A stretch of DNA of 64,000 bases from Anas platyrhynchos. Its lineage: Eukaryota > Chordata > Aves > Anseriformes > Anatidae. The notes beneath the pieces are model-generated. The model was not told the DNA's origin and did not search any database. It saw only the letters and a list, made by a program, of their open reading frames with translations. Made by a program: the position numbers and the translations under genes. Of this stretch, positions 25,369 through 37,447 are shown one piece after another (the first letter of the stretch is position 1; the number at the start of each line of letters is the position of its first letter). The DNA is taken from NCBI RefSeq assembly GCF_047663525.1, contig NC_092605.1:2232001-2296000 (forward strand), in the 5' to 3' direction.

Positions 25369-27370
25369 CTAGGATAGACAAATATTATGAAGTCTTGTGC
25401 AGCAATGTTCCAGAGGTGGATGCATCTCTGGAGATTTAAAATGGCTGCTTAGCAGTACAAAAAGCAGGTTACAGAATGACAAATAACTATTAAATGCAGG
25501 GAATAAACACCATTAACTGGTGGAATAAAAGAAACTGCATAAATGTGCCCTTCCTGTGTGGGATCATTATCTATGACCATAAGTGTTGCAATAACTGTAC
25601 TGGTGCTGAAGTAAAGGAATTTAGCATTGCTCCCACAGGAGATGGGGTAGATAGCAGACACTACTGGAAAATGACTGTGTGTAATAGTGGGAGAAGATGA
25701 GGGAAGGGTCAATTAAATAATAGAAAAAGATGTTCAGACACCAAAAAACATTACCAAGAAAAGCTGTGGGATCTCCATCCTCAGGCTTATTCAAAATTCA
25801 ACTGGATATGACCCAGAGAAACATGATTTAGCTTTGAAGCTGCATGTGACCGATGATGTCTGTGCCTGAAGGTGCAGGCAGAGCAGACAGACTCTCCCAA
25901 CCAACATTATCCAACAGTTCTGTGATCTCTCCAAGTTTGACTGAATGGGCTTTTTGCACATGGGCTGTCTTTCTCTGACCTATATATCACCATTTGAACA
26001 TTAGAGTGAGGATCACAAAACGGTTTTGCTAGGTCTCAGTACCTTCCTTGTAGAAATGTCTGAATCAGCCTGCAAAAAATTTCAAAATCTTTGCTGAGAG
26101 TGAGGGATGAATGACTGGCTCTTAGCAGGAATGTTTAATGGATATAATCAGAATTAATCTGCATCCCAGCCTATGAACTCAGATCCCTAAGATACAGCTG
26201 AATTCAACTAGAAATCCGAGATGGAAATTCCTCTGTGTTAAACAGCACTGTCCGTTATGAAGGAACAAGCTGAAACCCTACTTCCAGAGTGCCTGGCTGC
26301 CCTGGACAGGTTGGTCCCTTGACTTCCCATGCCCACTGAGTCTGCTCGATTCCACTCCTCATCTAGATTACCACATGTACTTTCACCCCACAATGAAAGC
26401 TTTCCTTTTTTAGTCACCAGACTCACAAAACCAACCCATTTCTATGAATGGGTTCTGTTTTGATGAATCAGCATTTCCCAGCAGTAAGCTTTGAAAATTC
26501 CTGGCTGTCCTGAGCCAGACGTCTGATCCCAATATTTTTCACTGTTCCTCAGAGCCCATGGGGAACTCTGAGGCAGTGGTTTGCCTACTTCCCCCCAGCC
26601 AGAACAATTCAGCAGTGACACAAAACAGAGTGCCCAGCAAACACAGCCCATTGCAGCTGTCACCTACTGTCACTTCTTTTTATTCTCTCACATAAAGGCA
26701 AATTCTTCTGAGCAGGGAAAACATTGGAGATTTAGAAACAACTGTTATGAGGTAATGCCTGGAAACACACTTACAGGGCATGATTCTTCCTGCAAGTATT
26801 TGTTCAAGCAAAAAAGCCTAGCTGACAATACCGTGCTTAGCAGTTGGGTCGACAGGCATGGAAAGTCAGTGATCCTGTGAAACAGCAAGGTGCCAAACAT
26901 GCCACTTAGACAACCCATTGTCTTTTTGGCCTGAAAGAGAAAGGTCTGCCACTTGAAGCATGGACAGAAGCAATGCTCCACCAGCCAACTGAGCACACTC
27001 TTTGTGGTGCCTTCTCAGTTTGAAGGGTCCAAGGTCTTGGCTTTCTTTTTTTCTTCACTGTCTTTGTCTGCATCCCATCTGATACAGGTTTTTCTTGCCT
27101 GCTCTCTTGGCTTAGATCTCTTTGCTTCAGCTGTGTGTCCTTCCTCTAGGCCTGATGCCAAAGTCACAGATGTGCAAGATGGGAGAGGAAGACCAGGACA
27201 TGGAGAAGCTTGTGATTGAATTTATCAACAAGCACTTGACATCCCCATGGTGCTGTTTATTTCACTAAAATCCCACCTGTGCACTGGAGATCTTTCAGCC
27301 AAGCCCAGCTGGGAGTAAAGCCAACAGCTGAGGAGAGCTGTGCAGGCTTTTACACCTTTCAAGTGCTCCT
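25369..27370. other. Non-coding with old CR1 fragment
   Basis: Apart from the probable CR1 3' end near 25.9 kb, nothing was identified. Open frames of 60-99 codons have no recognised similarity. Confidence 0.45.
25860..25965 (+). mobile_element. Degraded CR1 3' end (possible)
   Basis: The stretch CTCTCCCAACCAACATTATC followed by AACAGTTCTGTGATCTC resembles the sense-strand 3' end of CR1, where a CTTCCAACC block precedes tandem ATTCTGTGA octamers. The preceding CAGAGCAGACAGACTC fits the block just upstream of it. The match is short and has several mismatches and an insertion. Its orientation is opposite to the copy near 63 kb. The left edge cannot be fixed by eye. An unrelated sequence is still possible. 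Confidence 0.45.
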
Positions 27371-27408
27371 CTGTAATTACAGCCTGACATAAACAAATGT
27401 ATTTGTTT
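27371..27408. promoter_or_regulatory. Homeodomain and forkhead palindromes
   Basis: The perfect 12-bp palindrome CTGTAATTACAG (27,371-27,382) has a TAATTA homeodomain core. Eight bases later the perfect 18-bp inverted repeat AAACAAAT-GT-ATTTGTTT (27,391-27,408) includes ATAAACA, a good forkhead site. The upstream 130 bp also hold GTTTATTT and CACCTGTG words. This is a plausible compact enhancer core, on motif evidence only. Confidence 0.3.
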
Positions 27409-29582
27409 CTCTTTCTTTTTTATGATCTACATGAGACAGTCACAAGGTATTTGAAGCTGATGGGTAGTAGGTCTGCATTGTCTGCCCAATAAACTGAAGA
27501 AGCTCAAGAGATATTAGGAGATCACAAAGAAGACCAAAGTAGTAAAGCTTTGATAGCATGGATGTGCTTTTTCATGTGGCATTTTGTGTCCTCTTGGGAC
27601 TTCTTCCAATGTCAAATCACCCCCAAGCATGCAAATCTTATCTCTCAGGGGTGAAACTGAGCAAATATTTAGGTACGTGAAATGCACATGAAGAGCTAAA
27701 TAAACTGCTGATTTTCAGCTGATGATAGTTAGAGTTTCTGCAGATGTCAAAACAATCCACCTGTGTCCTTTCCAAAAGTAAGTCATTTTTCAGGATTTCT
27801 CACGTTCATGATGGGAAAGAAAAGCAACAGATTGCATAGTAAGTTGGTATCTGCAAAAAAAGAAGCCTAAATTTTCTTTTTGTTTTTGGCAGGAAAATTT
27901 CTCTGTCTAGAGAACCAACAGTACAGCCTGTCTCCTGCAGTTTTTCTGGTAAAGCATCACCAAATCCAGGGAGATACCCAAGAGCTTTGCTTTCTCAAGG
28001 AAACATTTGTTAGTGGCTGAAGACCAGGCCTTAAGTAAATAACACCCAAGCCCTAACAGACATTTAATGGCCATGTTCTGCTAGTAGTTACGGTAGTAGA
28101 AATGTAAAACAATGACATACAATGACATTAAACAGATTTGTATAATTAAAAAAATTTTTTTTTTTTACTTGTCTGTAGTAATGTGACAAATACAAGAGTG
28201 TTCCAATATAAATTAGATACTGCCCATAAAACTACTACTTATTTAAGGCTATTTCTTTGTATTATAATACTTGCCAGAAAAGCCACCAGTTGTTCCAGGT
28301 ATGTCCTTTTACAGCTATGGATGATAGGGCATTGCCTTTAGGAAGTAACATGAAGGAAAACTTATGGAGTATTATCAGTGAGGAACAGAGAAAAATAATG
28401 ACTTATAATAAAATAAAGACAAAAAGAAATGAAGCCTCTGTGGTGGGCTGTGCAAAATATTTCCAGCCTTCTTTCCTGAACAGGAAAAAAATAGTTTTTC
28501 AATCAGCTGAAATTGTTTATGAATACCTACAAACAAAATTTGTTTTGTTTCCTCCTGTTTTTATTATTTTTTATTAAAAAAAAAAAAGGTTAAAATGTCA
28601 ACTAAAAGATAACAAACTATTCACAATCGTCATATTCTATTTTCAGCAACAACAAGAATTATGGCTTTGTGACAACAGATCAGTTATTTCATGGGGAAAA
28701 AATACAAAGTACAGGCAAAACATTCTGACCATCCTTGGCATGAACAAGCATAGACCATGCTCAGAGTCTCACTGTGGGAACAACAGTCTTGGACAAGCCA
28801 TATCTGTCTGCAGTCATCAGTTTCCGTCTTGTCAAAACAAATGTGTTTATCTCCTTTGTAAATGCTTTGAAACATGCTGTATAAGAAATTTTATATGCAA
28901 GGCTAAAATCACACAAATCTAATCACTTACATTTTTACTGAAACAGAAAGACAAGAAAAATGTACATCAAGTAAAATTTTTGTTCAGCTGGATTTTTTGA
29001 AGGGGGAGCAAAACAAAGCATTTGGTAGCAATTAATATGCCCCCTACATTTGCAGTTTTAATTCCTGTGCAGATGCGTAGTGTTGTTATTCTAATAACTT
29101 CCTGTGGTGCTCCCTTTCTCTGTAAACCTCAACGCCAATTAAAATGTGATCCATCACCGAATGCTTCCGAAACAAAAGGGAATGTCCAACTTTCTGATAC
29201 AGCCATGAAAAATCCCAGTCAGTCAAAAGAAGACCCATAAAAAAAAAAAAAAAGCATTCAAGTCTTCCCATTTCTGTAAGAAAGAGTGGAAGAAAATGTT
29301 CTTTTGTGTAAGTCTTGTAATAGAAACAGACTGAGGGATTTAGACTATACTAGGAGAGGCCAGCCAGACTTCCACTCAGCAAAAAAGGTTGATTAATAAA
29401 TGCATCCAGATTCTTGTGCTGAAATGACAATGTCTGGATATTCACCCTCTGGGGGAAACCTCCGGGATTGGATGGTACAAGCAGATGTATCTATGGTTTC
29501 GCGAATAGCTGAAGGCAGCTTTCAGGCAGGAGCAAGTGAATGCCTTCCCTTCTTTGTCTGCAATGAGGAGAGGCAATGTTGT

Positions 29583-29745
29583 AATTGTGCAGAGATACAC
29601 AATTGTGCCGCCAAATAGAGGCTCAGAGCCTTACAGTAAATAAAAGGTGGGCAGCTCGTTGGTGGCTCACTAGCTTATTAAAAAGGTCTGACTTGCTTTT
29701 TCTTTCCACCCTCAATGTTGCAGCTTCCTCTGTAATGCAAATCAG
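29583..29745. promoter_or_regulatory. Segment with repeated AATTGTGC and a perfect octamer
   Basis: AATTGTGC occurs at 29,583-29,590 and 29,601-29,608. A perfect POU octamer ATGCAAAT lies at 29,735-29,742, and an AAATAAAAGG word lies between. No ORF or repeat accounts for the segment. Confidence 0.25.
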
Positions 29746-32309
29746 CATCAAACAGAGGCTCTGAGCACTCCTGTTTGTATGCAGGACACAGCTTTGCCAC
29801 CAAAGACAGTATTTTTTTCATGGTTCACATTGCCAGGCTGCATCCCAACATATTCTATGGTCAACATTAAGTAGGATTTGCTCAAAGGGCCTAACCTGGC
29901 TTCTCCATGGAAATGCTGAGACCTTTCTTGTCCCCTTTACTGCTCTAAGAGCACGAGTCACCACCTCAGGATGGACACTCAGTACCTTGAGAGACACTTG
30001 GTGTTCTCCAGCAACACTTTCACTGACTGCTACATCAGTGCTGCACCCGTGTAGTATAGAGTTTGTTAATTTTAGCTTTGAGTTATACCAGCTGTAAAAG
30101 TCTTCTTCTGGTTCTCCAGGAGGATTCTCAGCAGCTGTGGAGAACATATTCCATCATATTTAGTTGCATGTATAAACACTAGGGAAATATAAGTTTAGGG
30201 TGCATGGTATTTCTGGTCTATACTCAGAAACCTGGAGCTTGACTCTAAAATAAAAGACAAAGAATCAATTTCCAATAGGAACACATTCTCATTCACACCT
30301 GAGCTTTGCAGCTTAATCTTGGGACTTTAATTCAGAGGGTATGGCAGAATGAACATCTCCCCTTTGCAGAGCTGCTGAGTGCATGCTGTGCCCCCCATTC
30401 AGAAGCAGGACTGTAATAAAGAGATGTAAATGATTTGCCTTTCTCAGCGTGAAATGAAGAAGTCACCACAGCCAAATTGCAAAGGACCAGACAGATGTCC
30501 TGGAGTTCAAGGCAGAGGAGGGACTGCAGAAGGAAAGGAAGGTTTTTGTTGATTTGTTTATACCTTCTCTGAGCCTATTTTCTCCAGGCAAGGATCCTTG
30601 CCAAGTCTGTTTACAAAGTTCAGCCTGGGGATCGTGAGAATTGCAGCTTGAATGCAGCTCGCGGTCCGGTGCTCTGCATCCGCCCTGCCCCAGATGTGCT
30701 CTTCTCCCTTCTGCTCTGCACTGGACCTCTAATCCCATTCAGGGGAGGGAGGCAAGGATAAGGAGGACACAGGAAGAATATATAGTAGTGAAAATATGTG
30801 TTAGTAAAAGTATGCTAAAAACTTAGTGTCTTAATTGCTACTTGTCATTCAGATTCCAACAATGTATTTCTTATCCTTTATGTAATTATTCCTGTGAAAA
30901 TTCATATAATTTACAGATTTGAATAGTAAACTCTTTCTGAGGGCCATGGACATGAATCTAAATTACTGTTTTTGCATTAAAAGCGCTGTTTTTCTGGCTA
31001 TGATACCTGTTTCTATGTTTCACTGTCATCTTGCTGGCATCAAACTGTAGTTCATGAACCAGATCTGGAAGCAACATAAAATGATGCAGCTCTGAGGACC
31101 TCACAAGAAATATGCTACTTAATCCTGTTTAAATCTGCCATATATATGCTCATTAGCTGGTTAGCCAGGAGTGTGAGAAGTCTAAATTGTCTTTCAGGAA
31201 GGCCTTTGAAATTAGTGGTTTAATTTTAATATAATCCAGGCATGAATTATTGGGAGACCAAACTCATGATCTCTTTGCAGGAAAAACTACGTCATCTTTC
31301 TCCTTTGTGATTTAAATATACTTTTTAGTGTGAATGTTAATTTAGAAACAAGAATGGTATTCCTTAATCATCCCAGTATGTTTGGATATGCTGTTCTCTC
31401 AGACATGGTAGAGGTTTTTTCCTTGATCTGATTCATTGGGGTAGGTCCTCTGCTATTTATCAAGAGCTGCAGACTTTGAAATCTCTGATGAGGGAAATCT
31501 TAAATGCATCAAGGCTCCTAGCAGTCTCAAGGATGACTTAAGTGGCTAAATATGCATGTGACTAAGATGGCAGCGATGAAAGTAATCTTTAATGTTAATG
31601 ATTGTGTTGATTTTTGATATTGTACCATTATTGAAGACTAGAGGACAACCATTACTCAGCTATACCACACTATGTCTCCATAGGCATTCAGGCACAAGGA
31701 GATTTCCTCTTGATGGAGGACAGTAGTGTCGATGAGCACCCAGCTACTACCTAGGGCTTCTCAGAGACCAGCAGAAACCAACCCAACATCGTAGTGCTCA
31801 CAGCTATGGGGATAAGACACAGCTGGCAGCACCGGAGGCATTTATGGCACGACTTCAGCAGTGATATTGGCATAGTGTTGAGGAAATGAAACGCGACAAT
31901 CGACACTAACAGAAAGAAAGGGTGCTTGGTGGTTTCCTATCATTTTCCCTTCCTGATCTCTTCTTCCCACTGAATGAAGCAGGTGCTTAGCTCCAGTTAA
32001 CACTTAGCTGTCACTGACTTGTACTGAAACACAAAGCAGCACAAAACAAGAAATGGCAACCCCCACGTCTGATACACTCCGCAAGAAGTAGTGTGTCAAA
32101 CTTGTGGGAACAATAAATTACTCCAGTCTGTACTGGCAGGATCTTTTTGAAAAGACACATCTGAAAACTCTTACACTACCTATATCACCCCGTCTATGTG
32201 GTCATAGAAATGGAATAGAAACAAAACAATTCTTACATATACAAAGAGCTCCTTCGTCAGCCTTACATCAATCAACATCTTAGATCTGGATATCTATTCC
32301 TGTAACACT

Positions 32310-32338
32310 ATTTTGGAGCAATACTAATGCTCCAAAAT
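32310..32338. repeat. 11-bp perfect hairpin, 7-nt loop
   Basis: ATTTTGGAGCA (32,310-32,320) pairs with TGCTCCAAAAT (32,328-32,338) around ATACTAA. Pairing stops beyond the 11th base pair, so it is much shorter than a microRNA precursor. No T-run follows to suggest an RNA polymerase III terminator. Confidence 0.75.
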
Positions 32339-33316
32339 TATTCTCAATCAGACATGTCTTCCCTGTTTTTATCATATTCTTTTCTTCATGTTATTATAGG
32401 TAAAAAAAATGATGGTTCTGGTCACTTCTAAAAGTAGTGGAGCATTTGTGCATATAGACAGAAGAAGGAATTTATATTCATTCTTGTTCATTCACAATAA
32501 ATTATTTATAGAAACATCATGTCAGAGTCTCCCACATGTGGGTTAGGAGATTTATTGTGCAAAAACAAATCCTGAACTTATTGTGTTAGGGTACATGACA
32601 TGGAAGTGTCATCAGCAGAAGATGAGAAAAATGCTAGCAGTTTGTGTAACATTTTTGCCCTAGTTATCCTTCGGTGTCATGTCTTTTATTCCTCTCTAGA
32701 ACTGTCGTCCTGATTTACTAAGGAAATACCTTATTAAATCCTCTTTCTTAGAGGAAGATGGTGTGCTTCCCTCAGATTCTGTATCTGGTACAAGATGGAG
32801 CTTCGAACACAAGAATTGATTTTCCTTTTGAAATAGGACAAGTTGAGAACAACAATTTCTTCCATGCAAATATTAAGGGGGCTTCTAAAATGTGTTTCTT
32901 GAGGAATCAGTCCAAATCTATCACACGGGACTTACAAATGAGTTGATTTTTTTTCAACATCTGATCATGAATCACTCAGAAGTCATTCTCAAGAATATTC
33001 TTCAGTACACAGAAGAGCAAAATTTCTTGCCCCAGACAAAAAAGAAAATGCTTTCTGTCTAAGGAGATAAAGCAGAGCTTCAAGGATTTGCAACAAGTCC
33101 CTTCTGAAATCTCCCCCAAGGTCCTGTAAAAATCACCCCTCCCCAGTAAAAAGCAAAACCAAGGGGATTCTGGGGAACTGTCGAATTGGCTAATTTACCC
33201 TGGTGTATACACCATGAAAATATAACTAACCTAAGAAAAGGCCTTTCACAGAATCCATTTACAGGCACAACATGAGGTCAAGTTGTAAATTGTTCGGCCG
33301 GGTTTGTTTAGCACAG

Positions 33317-33383
33317 CCTTGATGGATCAGGAATTGCTGACGTTTTCTGCAAGGTCCGTATTTGCTCAGATGGTTCTGGAAAG
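33317..33383 (+). other. Candidate exon, weak
   Basis: An acceptor-like TTTGTTTAGCACAG ends at 33,316, and the donor AAAG|GTAAGC begins at 33,384. One frame is open from 33,289 to the donor, with an ATG at 33,322 in weak context, and stops at TAA just inside the would-be intron. The encoded peptide is not recognised. Confidence 0.12.
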
Positions 33384-34011
33384 GTAAGCAGTGATTTCCA
33401 TTGCAAAGGGAAAGGTTTTAAAGGGTATGGCTGCTTGGGCTTATCCGTCCGAGCGAGGAGCACAGGCATGCATGCGCTGCCTACCCCGGGAACGTTAAGT
33501 GAACCTGAAAGCCTCCCAACATCTGGCTGCAGCTTGCCTTTGTTTGCTTTAGGCTTTCCACACAGACGACCACCCTGGCTGAGAGCACAGGGATGAACAG
33601 GGCGTCTTCACGCATGGCTGGCGAGATGTGTGGAGTTTGTGTACCAGCCATGTCTTTGGGGATGGGAGAGAGGCTCCAGCTTCAGAGCTTGTGCGCACGT
33701 TATCCTTCCAAAACGTGTTCCTGGCTGTGTGAGGGAGCTGCTCTCATGGTGATTTATCTCCCTCTTTCTCTAGGGGGTCACCTGCCCTGACACACTTCAG
33801 GGTGCATTAAGGTTACTTAAGGACCCTTCCAGATACACCATGACCTTCAGATATCAGGGTTCTCCTTGGACATTTCAGCTGGAAATGAACTTTTATGTGC
33901 CAAAGCCATTTGCTCGAATTTGGAAGATGTTGCCAGGAAGGAATCTCCTTGTCTCGTTTCACGAATTCTGCTTCTAGGTTTGGTTGAGAAGGGAGACAGG
34001 GAGAGAAAAGG

Positions 34012-34036
34012 AATAAATAAATAAATAAATAAATAA
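34012..34036 (+). repeat. (AATA)6 microsatellite
   Basis: About six perfect tetranucleotide AATA units sit between a purine-rich GGGAGACAGGGAGAGAAAAG segment and single-copy DNA. Confidence 0.95.
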
Positions 34037-35685
34037 GTTGTTTCAAAATTAGACTACCAAACACCATCTGGTTTCTGGAAAGCAGTATCTGTTCCTCTGA
34101 GATTTGGTGCTGTTAGTTTCTATCTCATCTTGTGATTTAGATTAATATAAAATTTTGGTTTGGCAGCTGTTATTTTATTTGGTTGGTTGTTTGGAAAAAA
34201 AGATGTTCAATGGTATTTTGTTTGTTATCTTAATGCTCCATGGAAATAGATAACATCAAGGAGCTGCACAAACAATGAAGCCACCTAACTTCTACTAATA
34301 ACAAGGCCCTGCCATTTGGGACTCTCCAGATTCTCTTTATGCCATGTAAAACATTTGTGAGAAGTAGTATCTATTATTATACCCTGATATGGGTTGTAGG
34401 AAAAAAACCCTTTCAGAGTCTCAGCAGAAGACTTTTCCAGGTATAATATAAAAGAAGCAACCTTCAAGATTTGTGCAAGGTTTTACCTACTCCAAGATTT
34501 CCTCCCCTTCCCCTTAATCTGTGTTACTTGTGCTAAAAACTATCATCTTGTAAGCTTAGTATATATCATGCAAACTTTGTGTATATCTTTAGGTGACTGT
34601 AGCTGTAACTGTGTCCTAACTTCTTTTCCCATAAACAAATTTCTTTATCATGCTGGCACCAAGGCTACCCAGTGGATCGTTGAGAATTTAAGATGGCATA
34701 ATACCAAAATATGAATTTATGTTGCTTCCCCTTGTGTTCTTTCTGACTGAGATGCACTTTTCACTGTAATAATGGCATTTTAAGCAGTTTCTATTAATGT
34801 TAACGGAGCTCCCTCATGTGGATGAAGAGGAGCCTTTGCTCCATGTTTCCAGCTTAGAGGCAGCTTTCGTTGTCCTTCAACGGGTCCGCTCCTGCGAGTA
34901 CTTCCCAAATGGCTGACTGGCTGATAAACAGAAGAGAAACAAGAAAAAAAAAGTAATTTAATTTAATGCTTACCTACCGACCTTTTTTCATGTTATATTA
35001 CAGCATGCATCTTTTGTTCAAATATCTTTCAGATCACCTCAGTGTTGGGAAGTCAGCTTATTCCTTTCACTTGGAAGGTCACCTTCACTGATGACAAAGG
35101 AAATATTCTCATTTTCCAAGGACTTGCTCTGCCATATAATAATTTACACAAGTTTCAATTTCAGATGCTTGACAGTCTGCATGAACTAATATTGCATCAT
35201 ATGACAGAAACCTGTTCTGCTCACAGGTAGAGAGCATAACCTCCCTTTGCAGGTGACATTTCCCTCTGCTTGGGCCTTCTTCATCTGAAATGGTCTGTGA
35301 CAAATGCAACAAGTATATTCAGGGGTGTTACATGTTGTTCAAGCTCCACAAGAGATAAACTAAATTCACAGGATGCTTTGGGATAGAGTCAAATTTTCCA
35401 TCACAAATTCTTTCTTTTAAAGCAGAAAAGACATATAATGTCTTTAATTTAATATAAATGCAAAATAATGGCTTTTTGGTGTGTGCCCATGCATGAATCC
35501 TATTATACACTTGCTGAAAGTGAGCTCCATTCACAACTTTGAATGAAAACTTGACTTGAGAACTGGTCTGGAAATTCTCATGACAATATGATGGCATTTT
35601 CTCAGGTTGTTTTATAATGAGTGATATAGAAAGGCATAAATCCTTACTTCATTCCAATACAAAAATTAAAGCTACCCCTGGAGGA
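34037..35685. other. Non-coding, nothing firm
   Basis: Unique sequence with a few CpGs at 34,860-34,910. On the minus strand a donor-like GGTAG|GTAAGC is read leftward from about 34,975, without a supported exon. Confidence 0.45.
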
Positions 35686-35790
35686 TAAAATAAAATAAAA
35701 TAAAATAAAATAAAATAAAATAAAATAAAATAAAATAAAATAAAATAAAATAAAATAAAATAAAATAAAATAAAATAAAATAAAATAAAA
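35686..35790 (+). repeat. (TAAAA)21 pentanucleotide microsatellite
   Basis: There are twenty-one uninterrupted TAAAA units (105 bp), followed by the related words TCATAAATAAATAATAG. The purity suggests recent expansion and probable length polymorphism. Long open frames through it on the minus strand only reflect the stop-free TTTTA repeat read as FILFY. Confidence 0.97.
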
Positions 35791-37324
35791 TCATAAATAA
35801 ATAATAGACAACTTGGATCCAGGGCCAGAGCAGAAATAGAGCACCCTGAGGTCATTGCCCCTGTGCATGCTTCTTCCAACAGCTCCGAGGACAAGGGTTC
35901 GTGCAAACCCAGCTGGCAAAAGGCACTTTAGAGCAGGATCCAGGTGTGCCAGGACCTGGTCCGACGCATGGTGGCAGTAAGGGACTGGCTCTGCGAGGGC
36001 TGCGAACCCCAGCACAGGGCAGCGCTGCCCTCAGCACAAGGACACGGGGCCTCCTGAAGGAGAAAAAAAGAAAAAGAAAAAAAAAAAAGTTTTCCTTTTT
36101 ACATAAGATCACGGAGCAAAGATGTTCTGTTCTGAGATGTGACTCTGCAGAATGGCATCCCAGCAATGTCCCTTTTCTCTCCCATGCCCTCAGCTCTGCG
36201 GGCCTGGCTAACGCCTTTCCTTTTTATGCTGTACCAGCGCTTGTGGAGCTGGGGGCTGCTTCACAGGTTGTTCTGTCTTCAAACTCATTTGAGTAGCCCC
36301 AGGGCTGGAAAATCAGCTCTTGTACATTCTCACAGAGTGCCTGTGCTTTCTCTGTATTAAGGACTTGAACTATGAAAGGACAGAGTTATATAATCCATGG
36401 GTGTTAAGCTGTATCCTTGGAAATGTTCCTGTCTTACATGAGAATCCGTATCACAAGGCTAGGTCACCAGTTTGCACCTGCTCAGTCCCCTTAGCTCAAG
36501 GACTGCTATATTATGATTTCTGAAGTGCAACAACATCATCATGAAATACAGCTCAGTGCTACGGCATTGCCCTCGTGCTGCTGGTACAGATGAACCCCAC
36601 GAGGCAGCAGGAAGGATGCAGAAATGGGCATGGTGACCAGCAACCCATGACAGGGGCAGGGCACGGCCAACTGCTGTGTTCAAAAAGAACAAAGTCACCA
36701 CACCCTGCTTTTAAAGGGGAAAAAAAGAGACAGAGAAAAGGGAAAAAAAAAGCAGCAGATGACACCAAGGGGAAGGACGTGAGTGCTGCTCTGAGGCAGG
36801 TGTTTAAATCCCCAAGGTATGGCCATCTCAGCAGCGTTTCCTCTTGGTTAGCCTAGATAGTGCTACACAGCGGCTGTGGGATGCTCCCCTGGAGGAACAA
36901 AGGATGAATGCCAGGAGGTGACACCTCAGAACATGGTGTGGTGATGGTGAAATTCACAGTTTCTGTGAGGCTCCAACCAAAGGCAGTCCTCCTTTGATAC
37001 CCATGGGTGGTATTTACCCAGGAACATATAATTCCTGTACCCTACTACTGCAGATGGGAGTGGAATGAATCAGTTTTTTATTCCCTCCACATCATGCTTT
37101 AAAGCCTATAAAATAGTTTAACTTTTTATCCTAATTTCTGCATTGCTTTCACCAACATTTTATGTGAATATGCTGCTCCAATTTATAATTGCTAATTGAA
37201 AATTAATGTAAAATACTTCTGGTAGCTCACACTCCACTTATCTTCCTTTAACCAGTTCTGCCTTGTTTGCAACAGCCACCACATATCCAGAGAAAGAGTG
37301 GAAATCCTCACTTTAATAAAAGAG
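35791..37324. other. Segment between the two TAAAA arrays
   Basis: GC-richer at 35,820-36,060, with several CpGs, followed by an A-rich run at about 36,061-36,089 and another at about 36,719-36,752. The words GGCTGTGGGATGCTCCCCTG at about 36,871 recall CR1 but are too short to call. No gene was recognised. Confidence 0.4.
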
Positions 37325-37425
37325 AAAATAAAATAAAATAAAATAAAATAAATAAAATAAAATAAAATAAAATAAAATAAAATAAAATAAAATAAAATAA
37401 AATAAAATAAAATAAAATAAAATAA
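37325..37425 (+). repeat. (AAAAT)n pentanucleotide microsatellite, about 20 units
   Basis: About 101 bp of AAAAT units contain one 4-bp AAAT interruption near 37,350. The unit and A-rich strand are the same as in the array at 35,686. A short TTTG run follows at about 37,431-37,447. Confidence 0.96.
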
Positions 37426-37447
37426 GGCTTTTTTGTTTGTTTGTTTT

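Larger units (their letters stand above)
27409..34011. other. Non-coding; motif islands and a hairpin
   Basis: Holds the octamer-containing segment at 29.6 kb, the hairpin at 32.3 kb and the weak exon candidate at 33.3 kb. A CpG-retaining stretch at 33,430-33,500 (CCGTCCGAGCGAGG, CATGCATGCGC, CCCCGGGAACG) stands out. A-runs lie at about 28,575-28,586 and 29,240-29,253. No gene was recognised. Confidence 0.45.

Noticed and set aside
32310..32338. Hairpin as a microRNA precursor
   Set aside because: The stem is only 11 bp with no extension, far shorter than a Drosha/Dicer substrate.
35649..35906. Open frame through the pentamer array encoding FILFY repeats
   Set aside because: It is a translation of a stop-free microsatellite, not a gene.
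36865..36925. CR1-like words around GGCTGTGGGATGCTCCCCTG
   Set aside because: The similarity is confined to about 20 bp and does not continue into the next expected CR1 blocks.
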